Source of the DNA: Pirellulaceae bacterium
Lineage (GTDB): Bacteria > Planctomycetota > Planctomycetia > Pirellulales > Pirellulaceae
Assembly (NCBI GenBank): GCA_023382975.1
Contig: JAHDXO010000032.1
Coordinates: 54,360-118,359, forward strand
Direction: 5' to 3'
DNA length: 64,000 nucleotides
Part shown: positions 24,324 through 32,617 of the stretch, in pieces
Numbering within the stretch: the stretch's first letter is position 1
Layout: each line of letters starts with the position of its first letter
Translations under genes and position numbers: made by a program
Notes under the pieces: generated by a model
Database searches by the model: none
The model's input: only the letters and a program-made list of their open reading frames with translations
What the model was told of the DNA's origin: nothing

Positions 24324-25061
24324 TTATGCATCCTGCGCGGCAATCACCCGCTTCCAGCGACCGGGAACGCCGCGCCAAGCGACTTGGTAGGTCGCTTCGA
24401 GCGGCACGTTGACGTAATAGTCGGACGTCAGGAACAGCGGCATGTCAGGCAAGACGTCGCCCACAGCGACAGGCTCGAAGTAGGCCGTGGGCGAGGTGTC
24501 CGCGCGATAAGCCGCCAAGCTCAGCGGCTGTTCCGCGGTCACGCCCGGCGTCATCCCCCAGAACTTGGAGTGCAGACCTTCTGCATCGTGTCGTCCGGGC
24601 GGATGCAAATCGATCACCAATAGATGTCGCCCTTGCTCCAGGGCGCAAGCCAGCTTGTCCAGCAACTGTCCGATGGCCATCTGGCTGCGTTTGTTCCCCG
24701 GCGACACGATCTCCAGGAAGGCAACAACGCGGTCTCCCGAAGTGTGGTACAGGGCAATTCGATCCGCCTTGGCCGCATAAATGGCGGCCTCGGCATCCAG
24801 CGTGAAACGCACTTTCGGAGGATGCTCGGCCACTGCCACCGCAGCCGCGCGGTCGTTCCGCTCCGACCAGTCTTCCAGCGGATTGCATTCTTCGAGGGCC
24901 AGAACATCGGGGTGCGGGCGGCCCGCAACCTGCTCGGCCATGGCGTAGAATCCTTCGGGTAGCAGACCCTCGTTCAACGCATTACGAATGGCGATGATCC
25001 AGGCTTGGTGAAAGTCGTGAAACGTCCCGGCAGAAACTCGGGTCCAATCGTGAACGGGCAT
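24324..25061 (-). CDS. DUF4058 family protein
   Basis: A 245-residue protein of the DUF4058 family, common in planctomycetes and cyanobacteria and functionally uncharacterised. The opening MPVHDWTRVSAGTFHDFHQAWIIAIRNALN and the following LLPEGFYAMAEQ are characteristic. The central VAFLEIVSPGNKRS and HLLVIDLHPPG segments resemble the core strands of PD-(D/E)XK-like restriction-endonuclease folds (D...E-x-K-like positions), which hints at a nuclease-related fold without proving activity. It converges with smc, leaving 53 bp between the stop codons. No signal peptide is present. Confidence 0.87.
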   Translation of the reverse strand: MPVHDWTRVSAGTFHDFHQAWIIAIRNALNEGLLPEGFYAMAEQVAGRPHPDVLALEECNPLEDWSERNDRAAAVAVAEHPPKVRFTLDAEAAIYAAKADRIALYHTSGDRVVAFLEIVSPGNKRSQMAIGQLLDKLACALEQGRHLLVIDLHPPGRHDAEGLHSKFWGMTPGVTAEQPLSLAAYRADTSPTAYFEPVAVGDVLPDMPLFLTSDYYVNVPLEATYQVAWRGVPGRWKRVIAAQDA

Positions 25062-25176
25062 GGCAAACGGCCTTGAGCGTCGGAAAGAAGACAGCGCAAC
25101 TCTCCGATTATTGTACCGCCATCGTGTCTAGGAATCGACGACCATCCTCCGCCTCGTGGACGAGCTTTGTCCCCGG

Positions 25177-26463
25177 CTACACCTTGGGTTCCCAGCCGTT
25201 GGCGTACTCGCGACGCCAGAACTGCATCGCTTCGTCGTCGCCCAGGATGTGGCCGTTGGCCGGATCGCAGTTGAGCGTACGGCCGGTGCGGTGCGCAATG
25301 TTGCCCAGGTGGCACAGCAGCGTGCTCTTGTGACCGGTCTCGATCTCCGCGTTCAGACGCAGCGGATCGTCGTTGCGGATCGCCTGGAGAAAATCCACGA
25401 CGTGCTCGGTCTCGCCAACGCTCGCGCTGGGCACCTTCACAACCTCCTTGTCGCGCTCGTCGAACACCGTGTACGTGCCGTTGGACTCCAGATCCAACGC
25501 TCCGCCTTCGCCGTAGAACGTGATGAACCCCGCACCGTGCCGGTTGCAACTCAGTCCTTCCCACGTGATCTGCCTGTTGCCCTCGAACTCGAACGCCACG
25601 GTCTGCGTGTCCGGCGTCTCCTGGTCGTCCGCCCAGCGGTACCGCCCACCAGAGGAAACAACCCGCACCGGATAATCCACGCCCAATCCCCAGCGGCACA
25701 GATCCAGCGTGTGGACTCCGTTGTTACCCAGTTCGCCGTTGCCCCAGTGCCAGAACCAGTGCCAGTTGTACGGAATCCGGTTGTCCAGGTACGGACGCCG
25801 CGGCGCGGGGCCCTGCCACATCTCGTAGTCCAGATGCTCCGGCACGGCAGTTGGCTTGCCGATCCCGATTGAACCGCGGAGGTTGTTGTACCATGCGCGA
25901 ACCAAGTAGACGCGGCCGATCACGCCTTCATGCAACTTGTGCATGGCTTCGATCGTCCCTGGCCCGCTGCGCCGTTGCGAGCCCATCTGGACCGCCCGGC
26001 GATGTTTCCGCGCGGCTTGGACCGACAATTCGCCCTCGTGCGGATTGTGGCTGCACGGCTTTTCCACGTACATGTGCTTGCCAGCAGCACAGCCCATGAT
26101 CGTCGCCGGCGCGTGCCAGTGGTTCGGCGCGGCACAAATCAAGGCATCCACCTCTGGATCGTCCAGTATCCGCCGAAAATCGGCGATCGCCTGAGGCGTT
26201 TGCTGACCGACGTTCCGCAGCGCTTCGGCGCAAGATCCGGCGCGAGTCGAATCGGGATCGCAAACGTACCGGACCTCAACGCCCGGTTGTGCGGCGAAAT
26301 TGAGCGCGAGCGCACGGCCTCGACTCAGTCCCATGACACCGACCACGACCCGTTTGGACGGCGCATCCTGTCCGGCAAGATATCGCCCCAGTGCGCCACT
26401 GGCGATGGCGCCCGTGACTGCGGAACGGGTCAAGAATTCACGACGATCGAGTAACGAAGTCAT
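25177..26463 (-). CDS. Gfo/Idh/MocA family oxidoreductase with TAT signal
   Basis: A 428-residue predicted NAD(P)-dependent sugar-type oxidoreductase. ATG 26463 is preceded by AAAGGA. The N-terminus carries a twin-arginine signal (LLDRREFLTRSAVTGAIASGALG), so it is folded before export. The Rossmann domain starts KRVVVGVMGLSRGRALALNF. The family motif EKPCSHN (EKP) near residue 130 holds the conserved lysine. The C-terminal domain contains ELGNNGVHTLDLCRWGLG, with the typical H-x-D-x-x-x-W pattern. Planctomycetes carry many such exported copies, probably for periplasmic sugar breakdown; the substrate here is not predictable. It follows the small lipoprotein gene by 60 bp on the same strand. 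Confidence 0.93.
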   Translation of the reverse strand: MTSLLDRREFLTRSAVTGAIASGALGRYLAGQDAPSKRVVVGVMGLSRGRALALNFAAQPGVEVRYVCDPDSTRAGSCAEALRNVGQQTPQAIADFRRILDDPEVDALICAAPNHWHAPATIMGCAAGKHMYVEKPCSHNPHEGELSVQAARKHRRAVQMGSQRRSGPGTIEAMHKLHEGVIGRVYLVRAWYNNLRGSIGIGKPTAVPEHLDYEMWQGPAPRRPYLDNRIPYNWHWFWHWGNGELGNNGVHTLDLCRWGLGVDYPVRVVSSGGRYRWADDQETPDTQTVAFEFEGNRQITWEGLSCNRHGAGFITFYGEGGALDLESNGTYTVFDERDKEVVKVPSASVGETEHVVDFLQAIRNDDPLRLNAEIETGHKSTLLCHLGNIAHRTGRTLNCDPANGHILGDDEAMQFWRREYANGWEPKV

Positions 26464-26523
26464 GGGTGGGTCCTTTGGCAACAAACGATCAGTACGTTGA
26501 GACGCGCGAATGGGAGAACGGCA

Positions 26524-26832
26524 CTACAGACCCGACAGAATCGCCTGGGCCTTGGCCTTGATATCCTCGGGTTTCCTGAGCCGGTTCAGTTCATCGACCT
26601 CGCCTCGAAGGTTCTCCGCTCGGCCAGGGTCCACCGCCCGGATTTGCTCGATCACATTTGGCATCTCCGTGTAATCGCCACTCAGCTTCCCCGTTTGCGC
26701 GACCCTTTCAAGAATTCGTTTCGCATCGAAATCGGGGGACTCGGCATCGGCGGGCACCGGGTTCACGCTCCCGCGGTCACAGCCAACCAGAGACGCCACC
26801 AAGACCAGCAGCAGACATCTGAGAAGCGACAT
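26524..26832 (-). CDS. Small lipoprotein of unknown function
   Basis: A 102-residue lipoprotein. The signal MSLLRCLLLVLVASLVGC ends in a standard lipobox (LVGC). The mature part is short, charged and helical (DFDAKRILERVAQTGKLSGDYTEMPNVIEQIRAVDPGRAENLRGEVDELNRLRKPEDIKAKAQAIL). GGAGA lies about nine bases before the ATG. It may share a transcript with the Gfo/Idh/MocA gene downstream. I do not recognise a family beyond similar small lipoproteins found near secreted planctomycete genes. Confidence 0.78.
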   Translation of the reverse strand: MSLLRCLLLVLVASLVGCDRGSVNPVPADAESPDFDAKRILERVAQTGKLSGDYTEMPNVIEQIRAVDPGRAENLRGEVDELNRLRKPEDIKAKAQAILSGL

Positions 26833-27201
26833 ATCAAGTTCTCCAAATGGTAAACGTAGAGAAGAGAAACGCGACGTCGACTGGGATTAACCTACGGCAG
26901 CCATCCAGTGTTTTCAACCAGGGTTCCCTCATGGTCGCGGTGTCGGCCTGCCTGTATTGATGTACTTTGGCGGTTAGGATTCCGCGAGAACCATCAAGGG
27001 ACTTAGGGGCAATTTTATCCTGCGCATGTTTGGGGAATTCTCCCGCTTGCTCTTGACAACAGCGACTGACTGTGTTTCCTTTAATTTCATCTTGTTTTGT
27101 GGACTCCACTTCTTGTGGTTGGACCGTCGTCATTTCGGTCCTTCCAGTTTGAGTCAGACTGTCAGTTGCCTTTTCTTTCTCTTCTCTAAAGGAGCATTGA
27201 C
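26833..27201. other. Divergent intergenic region, lipoprotein / pseudopilin
   Basis: About 370 bp that must carry promoters for both directions. It is more AT-rich towards the pseudopilin gene. A TTGACA at 27053-27058 is followed by AT-rich sequence, but no -10 box lies at normal spacing. No gene seen. Confidence 0.4.
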
Positions 27202-28368
27202 ATGCGCAAGAGAACGTTCGAACGTGGTTTTACGCTTGTGGAATTGCTAGTGGTGATCGCGATCATCGGCATTCTGGTGGCCCTGTTGTTACCGGCGATT
27301 CAGGCGGCGCGCGAGGCCGCGCGGCGGACCCAGTGCAATAACAACCTGAAGAACATCGGGTTGGCCCTCCAGAACTACCACGACACATTCAAGGTGTTTC
27401 CGCAGGGGGTGACCAATTTTCGAACCCCCACACCGATTCGCGTCGGTCCGTCGTGGTGGTACGGCATCCTGCCGTTCATCGAGCAGCGGAACATGTACGA
27501 CAAGATTCAGGCGACGCATCGTTCCGGTCAGCCAAGGCCCCATTTTCGATGGGCTGCCGGTGACGGCTTCAACGACCTCGCTGGCAGCAATGCCGGGGTT
27601 CAGCAGGCTCGCGACGCCATCCAGGATCTCAGGCCGGATGTCATGCGATGCCCTTCGAGTCCGCTGCCCCCGAGCCGGACTCAGACCGGCCCGATGGCTC
27701 TGCCGAGTTACGTCGGCATCTCGGGTGGCACTGACATCGATCCCAACAGCCCACACTATCAGGTGTCGGGTGGCACATGGAACAATTCATGGGGGATGCC
27801 GGCCAGCAGCACTCGAATTTACAACAATGCGAGTGTTGAACCCGCCGGCACGGACGGTGGATTCATGACCAACAGCGGAATGCTTCCCCCCAAGGAGCAC
27901 ATCGATATTGCCAATTGCTCCGACGGCACCTCCAACACGATGATCGTCAGCGAGCAGTCGGATTGGCTCCGCAACGTGAACCGGGCCGTCTCCACAAAGT
28001 ATCACGGAGATCCTGGATGGTGGCAGAACAACCAGCGAGGCGGTTGGTTGTTCGGAATCGGCACGGGCAGAATTCGCCCCATTGGCCAGAACGCTGCGGA
28101 CGTGTTCGATGCGACGTTCTTCAATATCACGACCGTTCGTTATCGGGCTGATCTCAAGGAAGTGATGGGCAACAACCCCGCACCCGGATGTAGTGAAACG
28201 CACAACGGTGGCGACGGGGCGAACAATCCGCTGCAATCGGCTCATCCGGGCGGTGTGCTCGCGGCGATGGTCGACGGTTCCGTGCAGTTTTTGCCCAGTA
28301 CGATGGGACTGGAAGTGATGCTGCGTCTGGCCATCCGGGATGACGGTCAAATGGTGAACATACCGTAG
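27202..28368 (+). CDS. DUF1559 domain-containing pseudopilin-like protein
   Basis: A 388-residue protein of the planctomycete-typical DUF1559 family. AAAGGAG lies eight bases before the ATG. It has the prepilin-type cleavage/methylation motif (RGFTLVELLVVIAIIGILVALLLPAIQAAREAARR), cut after the Gly by a prepilin peptidase. The DUF1559 body (QCNNNLKNIGLALQNYHDTFKVFP) and the C-terminal H...DG motif (AHPGGVLAAMVDGSVQFL) follow. Such proteins occur in tens of copies per genome and are thought to form type II secretion-like pseudopili or surface fibres. No secretion genes are next to it. Confidence 0.95.
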   Translation: MRKRTFERGFTLVELLVVIAIIGILVALLLPAIQAAREAARRTQCNNNLKNIGLALQNYHDTFKVFPQGVTNFRTPTPIRVGPSWWYGILPFIEQRNMYDKIQATHRSGQPRPHFRWAAGDGFNDLAGSNAGVQQARDAIQDLRPDVMRCPSSPLPPSRTQTGPMALPSYVGISGGTDIDPNSPHYQVSGGTWNNSWGMPASSTRIYNNASVEPAGTDGGFMTNSGMLPPKEHIDIANCSDGTSNTMIVSEQSDWLRNVNRAVSTKYHGDPGWWQNNQRGGWLFGIGTGRIRPIGQNAADVFDATFFNITTVRYRADLKEVMGNNPAPGCSETHNGGDGANNPLQSAHPGGVLAAMVDGSVQFLPSTMGLEVMLRLAIRDDGQMVNIP

Positions 28369-28407
28369 CAATTCTCACACTTTGATTTTCGCCATCCCAC
28401 GGACGTT

Positions 28408-28962
28408 TTACGTGGCGGTGCGGCGACTGTAGTTGCGCAGCAGCCGTGCCGCCGTGGCGGTCAGTCGGAGATGCTCGGCGGGCGGCTGTGGCGGAGAAAC
28501 CAGCACGACGAAAACCTTGGCTGGGTGGCCGTCGGGCGAGCCAAAGTCGATACCGAATTGGGAACGGGCCACCGATGCCAACGGTTCGGCGACTGACGGG
28601 TGCGTGACGTGTAGCATCGCCAGACCGTGGTCAATCGCGGTCGATGCCGCCTCTTGGTCGAACAGTAGGGCCTTGACGATCGTCTCGGAAAGCTGCTCGC
28701 TCATCCCGGCTTCCAGTGCCATGGACTCGACGATTTCGCTAATGGCTTGCTGGCTGGTGGTCGCCTCCAAGTCCGAAACGATGCTCCCCGCAGACCACAG
28801 GTGCGGGGCGTGGTGGTAGACAGCCTGCTGAAGTTCTTCCCAAGCCGCACAATTCGGGCACAGTCCGGAGTAAGCGTCCAAACTGCTCGGTGGTTGGTCT
28901 TGACCGCATTCGCGACAAGGGCAAGACGCGGACGGTGGTTGGCGATCAGAAGTGGCGATCAT
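28408..28962 (-). CDS. Zinc-ribbon protein fused to a PTS EIIA(Ntr)-like domain
   Basis: A 184-residue protein. The N-terminus has a zinc-ribbon pattern with C16-x2-C19 and C35-x2-C38 (CRECGQ...GLCPNCAAW). From about residue 68 a domain like PtsN/EIIA type 2 follows: AISEIVESMALEAGMSEQLSETIVKALLFDQEAASTAIDHGLAMLHV...AKVFVVLVSPPQPPAEHLRLTATAARLL. H112, in the place of the phosphorylated His of the GIAIPH motif, is retained. Other PTS genes are absent nearby, so it may sense phosphoryl flow rather than transport sugar. An AGGAGG lies upstream but about 13 bases from the ATG. Confidence 0.75.
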   Translation of the reverse strand: MIATSDRQPPSASCPCRECGQDQPPSSLDAYSGLCPNCAAWEELQQAVYHHAPHLWSAGSIVSDLEATTSQQAISEIVESMALEAGMSEQLSETIVKALLFDQEAASTAIDHGLAMLHVTHPSVAEPLASVARSQFGIDFGSPDGHPAKVFVVLVSPPQPPAEHLRLTATAARLLRNYSRRTAT

Positions 28963-29155
28963 GGTGGGTACAAAGCCTCCTGGGGAAAGATAAACGCATC
29001 GGTCATCCGGTTCGTCACCGGGCCTTTATCCAAGAACTCGCGGCAAAACGACGAATTTGCGGAAAAAATTCCGAAAATTCGGGAAAAGCAAGAAAGCCTC
29101 GCCGCACGCAGGAGATTGGAGGGACAGCCCTGCGGATCCGAAACGGCCCGCAACG
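28963..29155. other. Short intergenic region
   Basis: 193 bp between the EIIA-like gene and pyrF, both minus strand. A run near 29050-29100 is AT-rich with repeated GGAAAA/CCGAAAA motifs and may hold the promoter of the EIIA-like gene. No gene seen. Confidence 0.35.
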
Positions 29156-30082
29156 CTACTCAGTCAGGCGTCCGGCTGGCGTTGCGTCGCGCAGTTGGGC
29201 GATCATCTCGACGGTAGCCGCTTCCACTGCGTCTTGCCAGCGGGCATCCCCAAACCGATCGCGGTATTCCGGCCGCAAATGCGCGAAGATGATGCCTCGC
29301 GAGTTGTTGACAATCGCCCCCAGTCCATGTTGATCAAACGCTCCGGCCACGTCCGCCGCGCCGGCGCCCTGCGCGCCGTAGCCGGGAACCAGGAACCAGC
29401 AGTGAGGCATCTGAGCCCGCAACTCGGCCAATTGGCTGGGATACGTCGCTCCGACTACACCGCCGGCGGCTCCGTAGCCACCCTGCCCGAGCGTTCGGAT
29501 CGCCGACTGTTCAACCAACTGGGCCACGTGTTGGTACAACGGCCGCCCCTCGGCCAGCAGATCTTGAAACCGACCGCCGCCGGGATTCGAGGTCTTGACC
29601 AGGATGAATACTCCGCTGTCTCGCTTGGCCGCGATCTGCACAAATGGATCCAGGCTGTCTTCGCCCAGATAAGGACTGACGGTCAACGCATCCGCTCCCC
29701 AGGGGCTGGCAGGAGATCTGCCCAAGTATGCCTCGGCATAGGCAGTAGCCGTCGTGCCAATATCGTTGCGTTTTCCATCCAGAATGACCATCAGACCGCG
29801 GTCGGTTGCGTATTGGATCACCTGGGCCAAGACGGCCATTCCCGCAGGGCCGATCTGTTCGAAGAACGCCGCCTGCGGCTTCACAATCGGCACCATCGAG
29901 GCGACGACGTCGATCACTCCGAAGCAAAACGTCCGGTACGCATCCGCAATTCTCTGGAAATCAAGGGGGTCGCCTACCATCATCGAGGATGGAAGGCTTT
30001 CGTTCCGTGGATCCAAACCTACCAGCACAGGATTTTGGCAACGTCGAACAGCGGCGATCAATCGGTCGGCAAAATGGTCCAA
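29156..30082 (-). CDS. pyrF: Orotidine 5'-phosphate decarboxylase (type 2)
   Basis: Final enzyme of UMP synthesis, converting OMP to UMP and CO2. The protein has 308 residues with the longer bacterial type-2 layout: PVLVGLDPR, PIVKPQAAFFEQIGPAGMAVL, the catalytic VILDGKRNDIGTTA (Lys/Asp network), VFILVKTSNPGG, and GYGAQGAGAADV near the phosphate site. The start is set at TTG 30080-30082 because TAAGGAGA lies seven bases upstream (30090-30093 core) and the protein then begins DHFADRLIAAV as in relatives. The longer frame from GTG 30136 would start inside a dispersed palindrome and lacks such a site. Confidence 0.92.
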   Translation of the reverse strand: MDHFADRLIAAVRRCQNPVLVGLDPRNESLPSSMMVGDPLDFQRIADAYRTFCFGVIDVVASMVPIVKPQAAFFEQIGPAGMAVLAQVIQYATDRGLMVILDGKRNDIGTTATAYAEAYLGRSPASPWGADALTVSPYLGEDSLDPFVQIAAKRDSGVFILVKTSNPGGGRFQDLLAEGRPLYQHVAQLVEQSAIRTLGQGGYGAAGGVVGATYPSQLAELRAQMPHCWFLVPGYGAQGAGAADVAGAFDQHGLGAIVNNSRGIIFAHLRPEYRDRFGDARWQDAVEAATVEMIAQLRDATPAGRLTE

Positions 30083-30134
30083 GTCACGTCTCCTTAGCAC
30101 TGCTCTAGGGCTGGCGGTCTGGTTACTAATGGGC

Positions 30135-30151
30135 ACAGGCTGGCAGCCTGT
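30135..30151. repeat. Dispersed palindrome ACAGGCTGGCAGCCTGT
   Basis: Near-perfect palindrome that recurs at 35548-35564. Both copies lie between genes just outside a coding region. Confidence 0.7.
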
Positions 30152-30339
30152 ACTACGAGGTTACGACTTGAGCGAGTGGATCATAACACGAAATAAACGC
30201 CAGTGTCACCCGGTCGGAGGGCAGACGGCTTGAGAACGCACCGCTGTCGGTGTTAGAGTATGGTCATGAAACGGCGACCGCCGCGAAGCGGACCACTGGT
30301 TCTGCCGATCGTGGATTCACCTGCAGGGAGCCCTACTAG

Positions 30340-30543
30340 ATGCCCGCAACCTTGTTGGCCACCTCAACTGGATTTCTTTGGCACGCGATCCCGATCATCG
30401 CAGGGATCAGTTTGGTCTATGGCGCAACGCGGCACGAGTTGATGGGGCCGATTCTTCAAAGCGCCTACCGAACCGCCGTCTGGATTCTCGGCTTTGTGGC
30501 CGTCATCGCCGCGATTCTGATGGTCGTCTCCTGGTTTGTCTGA
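30340..30543 (+). CDS. Small two-helix membrane protein
   Basis: A 67-residue protein with two hydrophobic segments (LLATSTGFLWHAIPIIAGISLVYG and TAVWILGFVAVIAAILMVVSWFV) joined by a short polar loop (ATRHELMGPILQSAYR). GGGAG lies about ten bases before the ATG. It ends eight bases before the start of the papain-like hydrolase, so it is probably the first gene of the hydrolase-trkA-trkH operon. I do not recognise a named family. Its small size and position fit an accessory membrane subunit, which is only a guess. Confidence 0.7.
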   Translation: MPATLLATSTGFLWHAIPIIAGISLVYGATRHELMGPILQSAYRTAVWILGFVAVIAAILMVVSWFV

Positions 30544-30550
30544 GTTTCAG

Positions 30551-32617
30551 ATGGTCCGTCAACTCCAATTCGCCATCGTTGTCTGCGGGGCATGGCTGCT
30601 GACGGCCCCGGCGCGAAGCGACGACAGTCCGCTGCCGCGGCTGTTGGACGCTGTGCCAACGGGTGCCGAGTCGATCTCCGAAGAGCAGACGCGGCAATTG
30701 GAGTCGTTGGCCGAAGAGTTGGACGAGTGGGCGTCGCTGCAATGGTGGCCGGAGGGACAGCCGGACAAGATCGTCGAGACCGTCGGCCTGCTTGTTGACC
30801 TAAAAGCCGGAGTCGACGCCGCGCTGGAGCGCGCCCTACGGTTGCGGATCGACCTGGGCCAATTGCCGGCCGCCCCCTCGCGGCAGCCAACGCTGCGGCT
30901 CTATCTGCGGTCCATGTCCGCGCTCATCGACTTGTCGGGCCGGCTGCGTTTCCGGATGAACGACGTGATCCAGACCGCGGCTTACTACCTGGATCAACAT
31001 CCCGAACACTACGACCGGATGTTGGATTTGCTGACCGAGCGCCGCGTGGGCATTGGCGCAGTCGTCCTGTCGTTCATGCTGTTCGACCCTCCGCCCGAGA
31101 GCGGCGCAGCCGGGTTCACCTCCGCCGAGAAGTACAAGACGCTGCAGTTGATCAATTTGACGCACCAAGCGGACTTGGTCCCGACGGTTGCGGCGTTCAT
31201 CCGCGCCGAAAAGAATCCGTCGCTGGTGGTCATTGCGGCCGAACTGCTGCGGCGTCTTGGACTGCCGCAGAAGCCGCGGCCGGGGTCCGACCCGACGCTG
31301 CCTCAACCCGCGATGTTGGCGGACGAGTTGGCGGGCATCCTCGGCCGGATCGATCCTCGACAGTTATCGGCTACGCTGCAAGGTTTTCAACGCGAGCTGT
31401 TGACGTGGCTGGACGAGCGGCAGCGGCACGGAATCGTCGAAGACGTGTACCGACTGGGCGCGTTGGAGCTTCGTCCCGGCGACTGGTTGTTGATGCGCAA
31501 TCCGTCGCCGTACAACCGCTTCACGGACCTGTCGCCGGGCCTGTTCACGCATGTGGGCGTCGTGGCCGCCGAGGTTGGACCGGACGGCATCCGGCGCTTT
31601 GTGATCGTCGATCTGCCCGAGCGCGGCACGACCGTGCCGGCGACAACGGTCGATACGTACCTGATGCGGACGCTGCATTATTTCTTTCTGCGGCACGACG
31701 ATCCGGAAGTCGCTCGGCGGATGGGCCAGGCGGCGGTGGCGATGATTGGCAACGAGTCGCAATTTGACTTGACGTTTCAGACTCGCCGCGTCGAGGCCCT
31801 GCGGGGCAAGCCGCTGGCGGGTCAATTGATCCACACGTACTGCGCCGGATTCCTGTTGATCTGCGCGCAGGAGACCTCGCGTCCGCGGGAAGAGTTCTTT
31901 CCCATCGTCGAATTGCCGGCCGGGGGGCACACGCCGGCGAACTTGGCGAAGATCGGGCTGGTGATCGGTGAGGACTTTGCGTCGCCCACCGGCGCGATAT
32001 TTTCCCCGCGGATGCAGGTCGTGGGCAGTCGCGAACCGATGTACGATCCGGCCCGGGAAGTTCAGGAGGCGGTTTACGACCTTTTCGCCGACCGCATGAG
32101 GGACCGGGAGCTGACGCCGTCGCCGGACCTCTGGCAATCGTTGCGGCAGCAACTGGCGGCCGCGGCCAAGCAGAGCCCGTGGTTGGCCCGGGCGTTGGCC
32201 CGCGCCAGCAACGTGAGCGAGCGGTTGGATCTGGAAGCGGCGGCCAAGGCCGCCACCGTGATCGAAATCCTGGACGAAATCGCCGAGAGCAATCTGGAAG
32301 CGTTCGTCGCCGCGCGGGCCGCGGTGATGGCCGGACCGTTGGACGATGCGATGCGCGCGAAACTCGAACCCGCCCAAGCGGCCAGCATCGAGACGTTCCA
32401 GTCGCGCCATCCGGAATTGGTCGAACGCTGGGCCGCCGGGCAACTGACCGCCCGCGACCTGCGCATCGAGTTGGTGAACTACTATGTCCGGCAGGGTCAA
32501 GCGCAGTTGGATGCGAGATTCTTCTCCGGGCAACCCGACGATGATGGAGCCGTGAATGAAGATCGTGGTACTGGGCGCCGGGACCGTGGGGACCTGGATC
32601 GCAGACCTGCTCTGTAA
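30551..32617 (+). CDS. Secreted permuted papain-like (YiiX/NlpC-type) hydrolase
   Basis: A 688-residue exported protein. The signal peptide (MVRQLQFAIVVCGAWLLTAPARS) starts at ATG 30551; a TTG at 30536 is a possible earlier start. A helical N-terminal region is followed by a YiiX/NlpC-P60-like domain: LELRPGDWLLMRNPSPYNRFTDLSPGLFTHVGVV with H334, and IHTYCAGFLLICAQE with C431. This His-before-Cys order is the circularly permuted papain arrangement. A long helical C-terminal part follows. Peptidoglycan or protein amide bonds are plausible targets. Its last 62 bases overlap trkA in another frame, an unusually long overlap. Confidence 0.78.
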   Translation: MVRQLQFAIVVCGAWLLTAPARSDDSPLPRLLDAVPTGAESISEEQTRQLESLAEELDEWASLQWWPEGQPDKIVETVGLLVDLKAGVDAALERALRLRIDLGQLPAAPSRQPTLRLYLRSMSALIDLSGRLRFRMNDVIQTAAYYLDQHPEHYDRMLDLLTERRVGIGAVVLSFMLFDPPPESGAAGFTSAEKYKTLQLINLTHQADLVPTVAAFIRAEKNPSLVVIAAELLRRLGLPQKPRPGSDPTLPQPAMLADELAGILGRIDPRQLSATLQGFQRELLTWLDERQRHGIVEDVYRLGALELRPGDWLLMRNPSPYNRFTDLSPGLFTHVGVVAAEVGPDGIRRFVIVDLPERGTTVPATTVDTYLMRTLHYFFLRHDDPEVARRMGQAAVAMIGNESQFDLTFQTRRVEALRGKPLAGQLIHTYCAGFLLICAQETSRPREEFFPIVELPAGGHTPANLAKIGLVIGEDFASPTGAIFSPRMQVVGSREPMYDPAREVQEAVYDLFADRMRDRELTPSPDLWQSLRQQLAAAAKQSPWLARALARASNVSERLDLEAAAKAATVIEILDEIAESNLEAFVAARAAVMAGPLDDAMRAKLEPAQAASIETFQSRHPELVERWAAGQLTARDLRIELVNYYVRQGQAQLDARFFSGQPDDDGAVNEDRGTGRRDRGDLDRRPAL

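Noticed and set aside
22015..24378. 787-codon minus-strand frame opposite smc
   Set aside because: Shadow of the high-GC smc gene; low-complexity composition and no recognisable motif.
27053..27087. Promoter with a perfect TTGACA before the pseudopilin gene
   Set aside because: No acceptable -10 hexamer at 16-18 bases; the nearest AT-rich match is 21 or more bases away.
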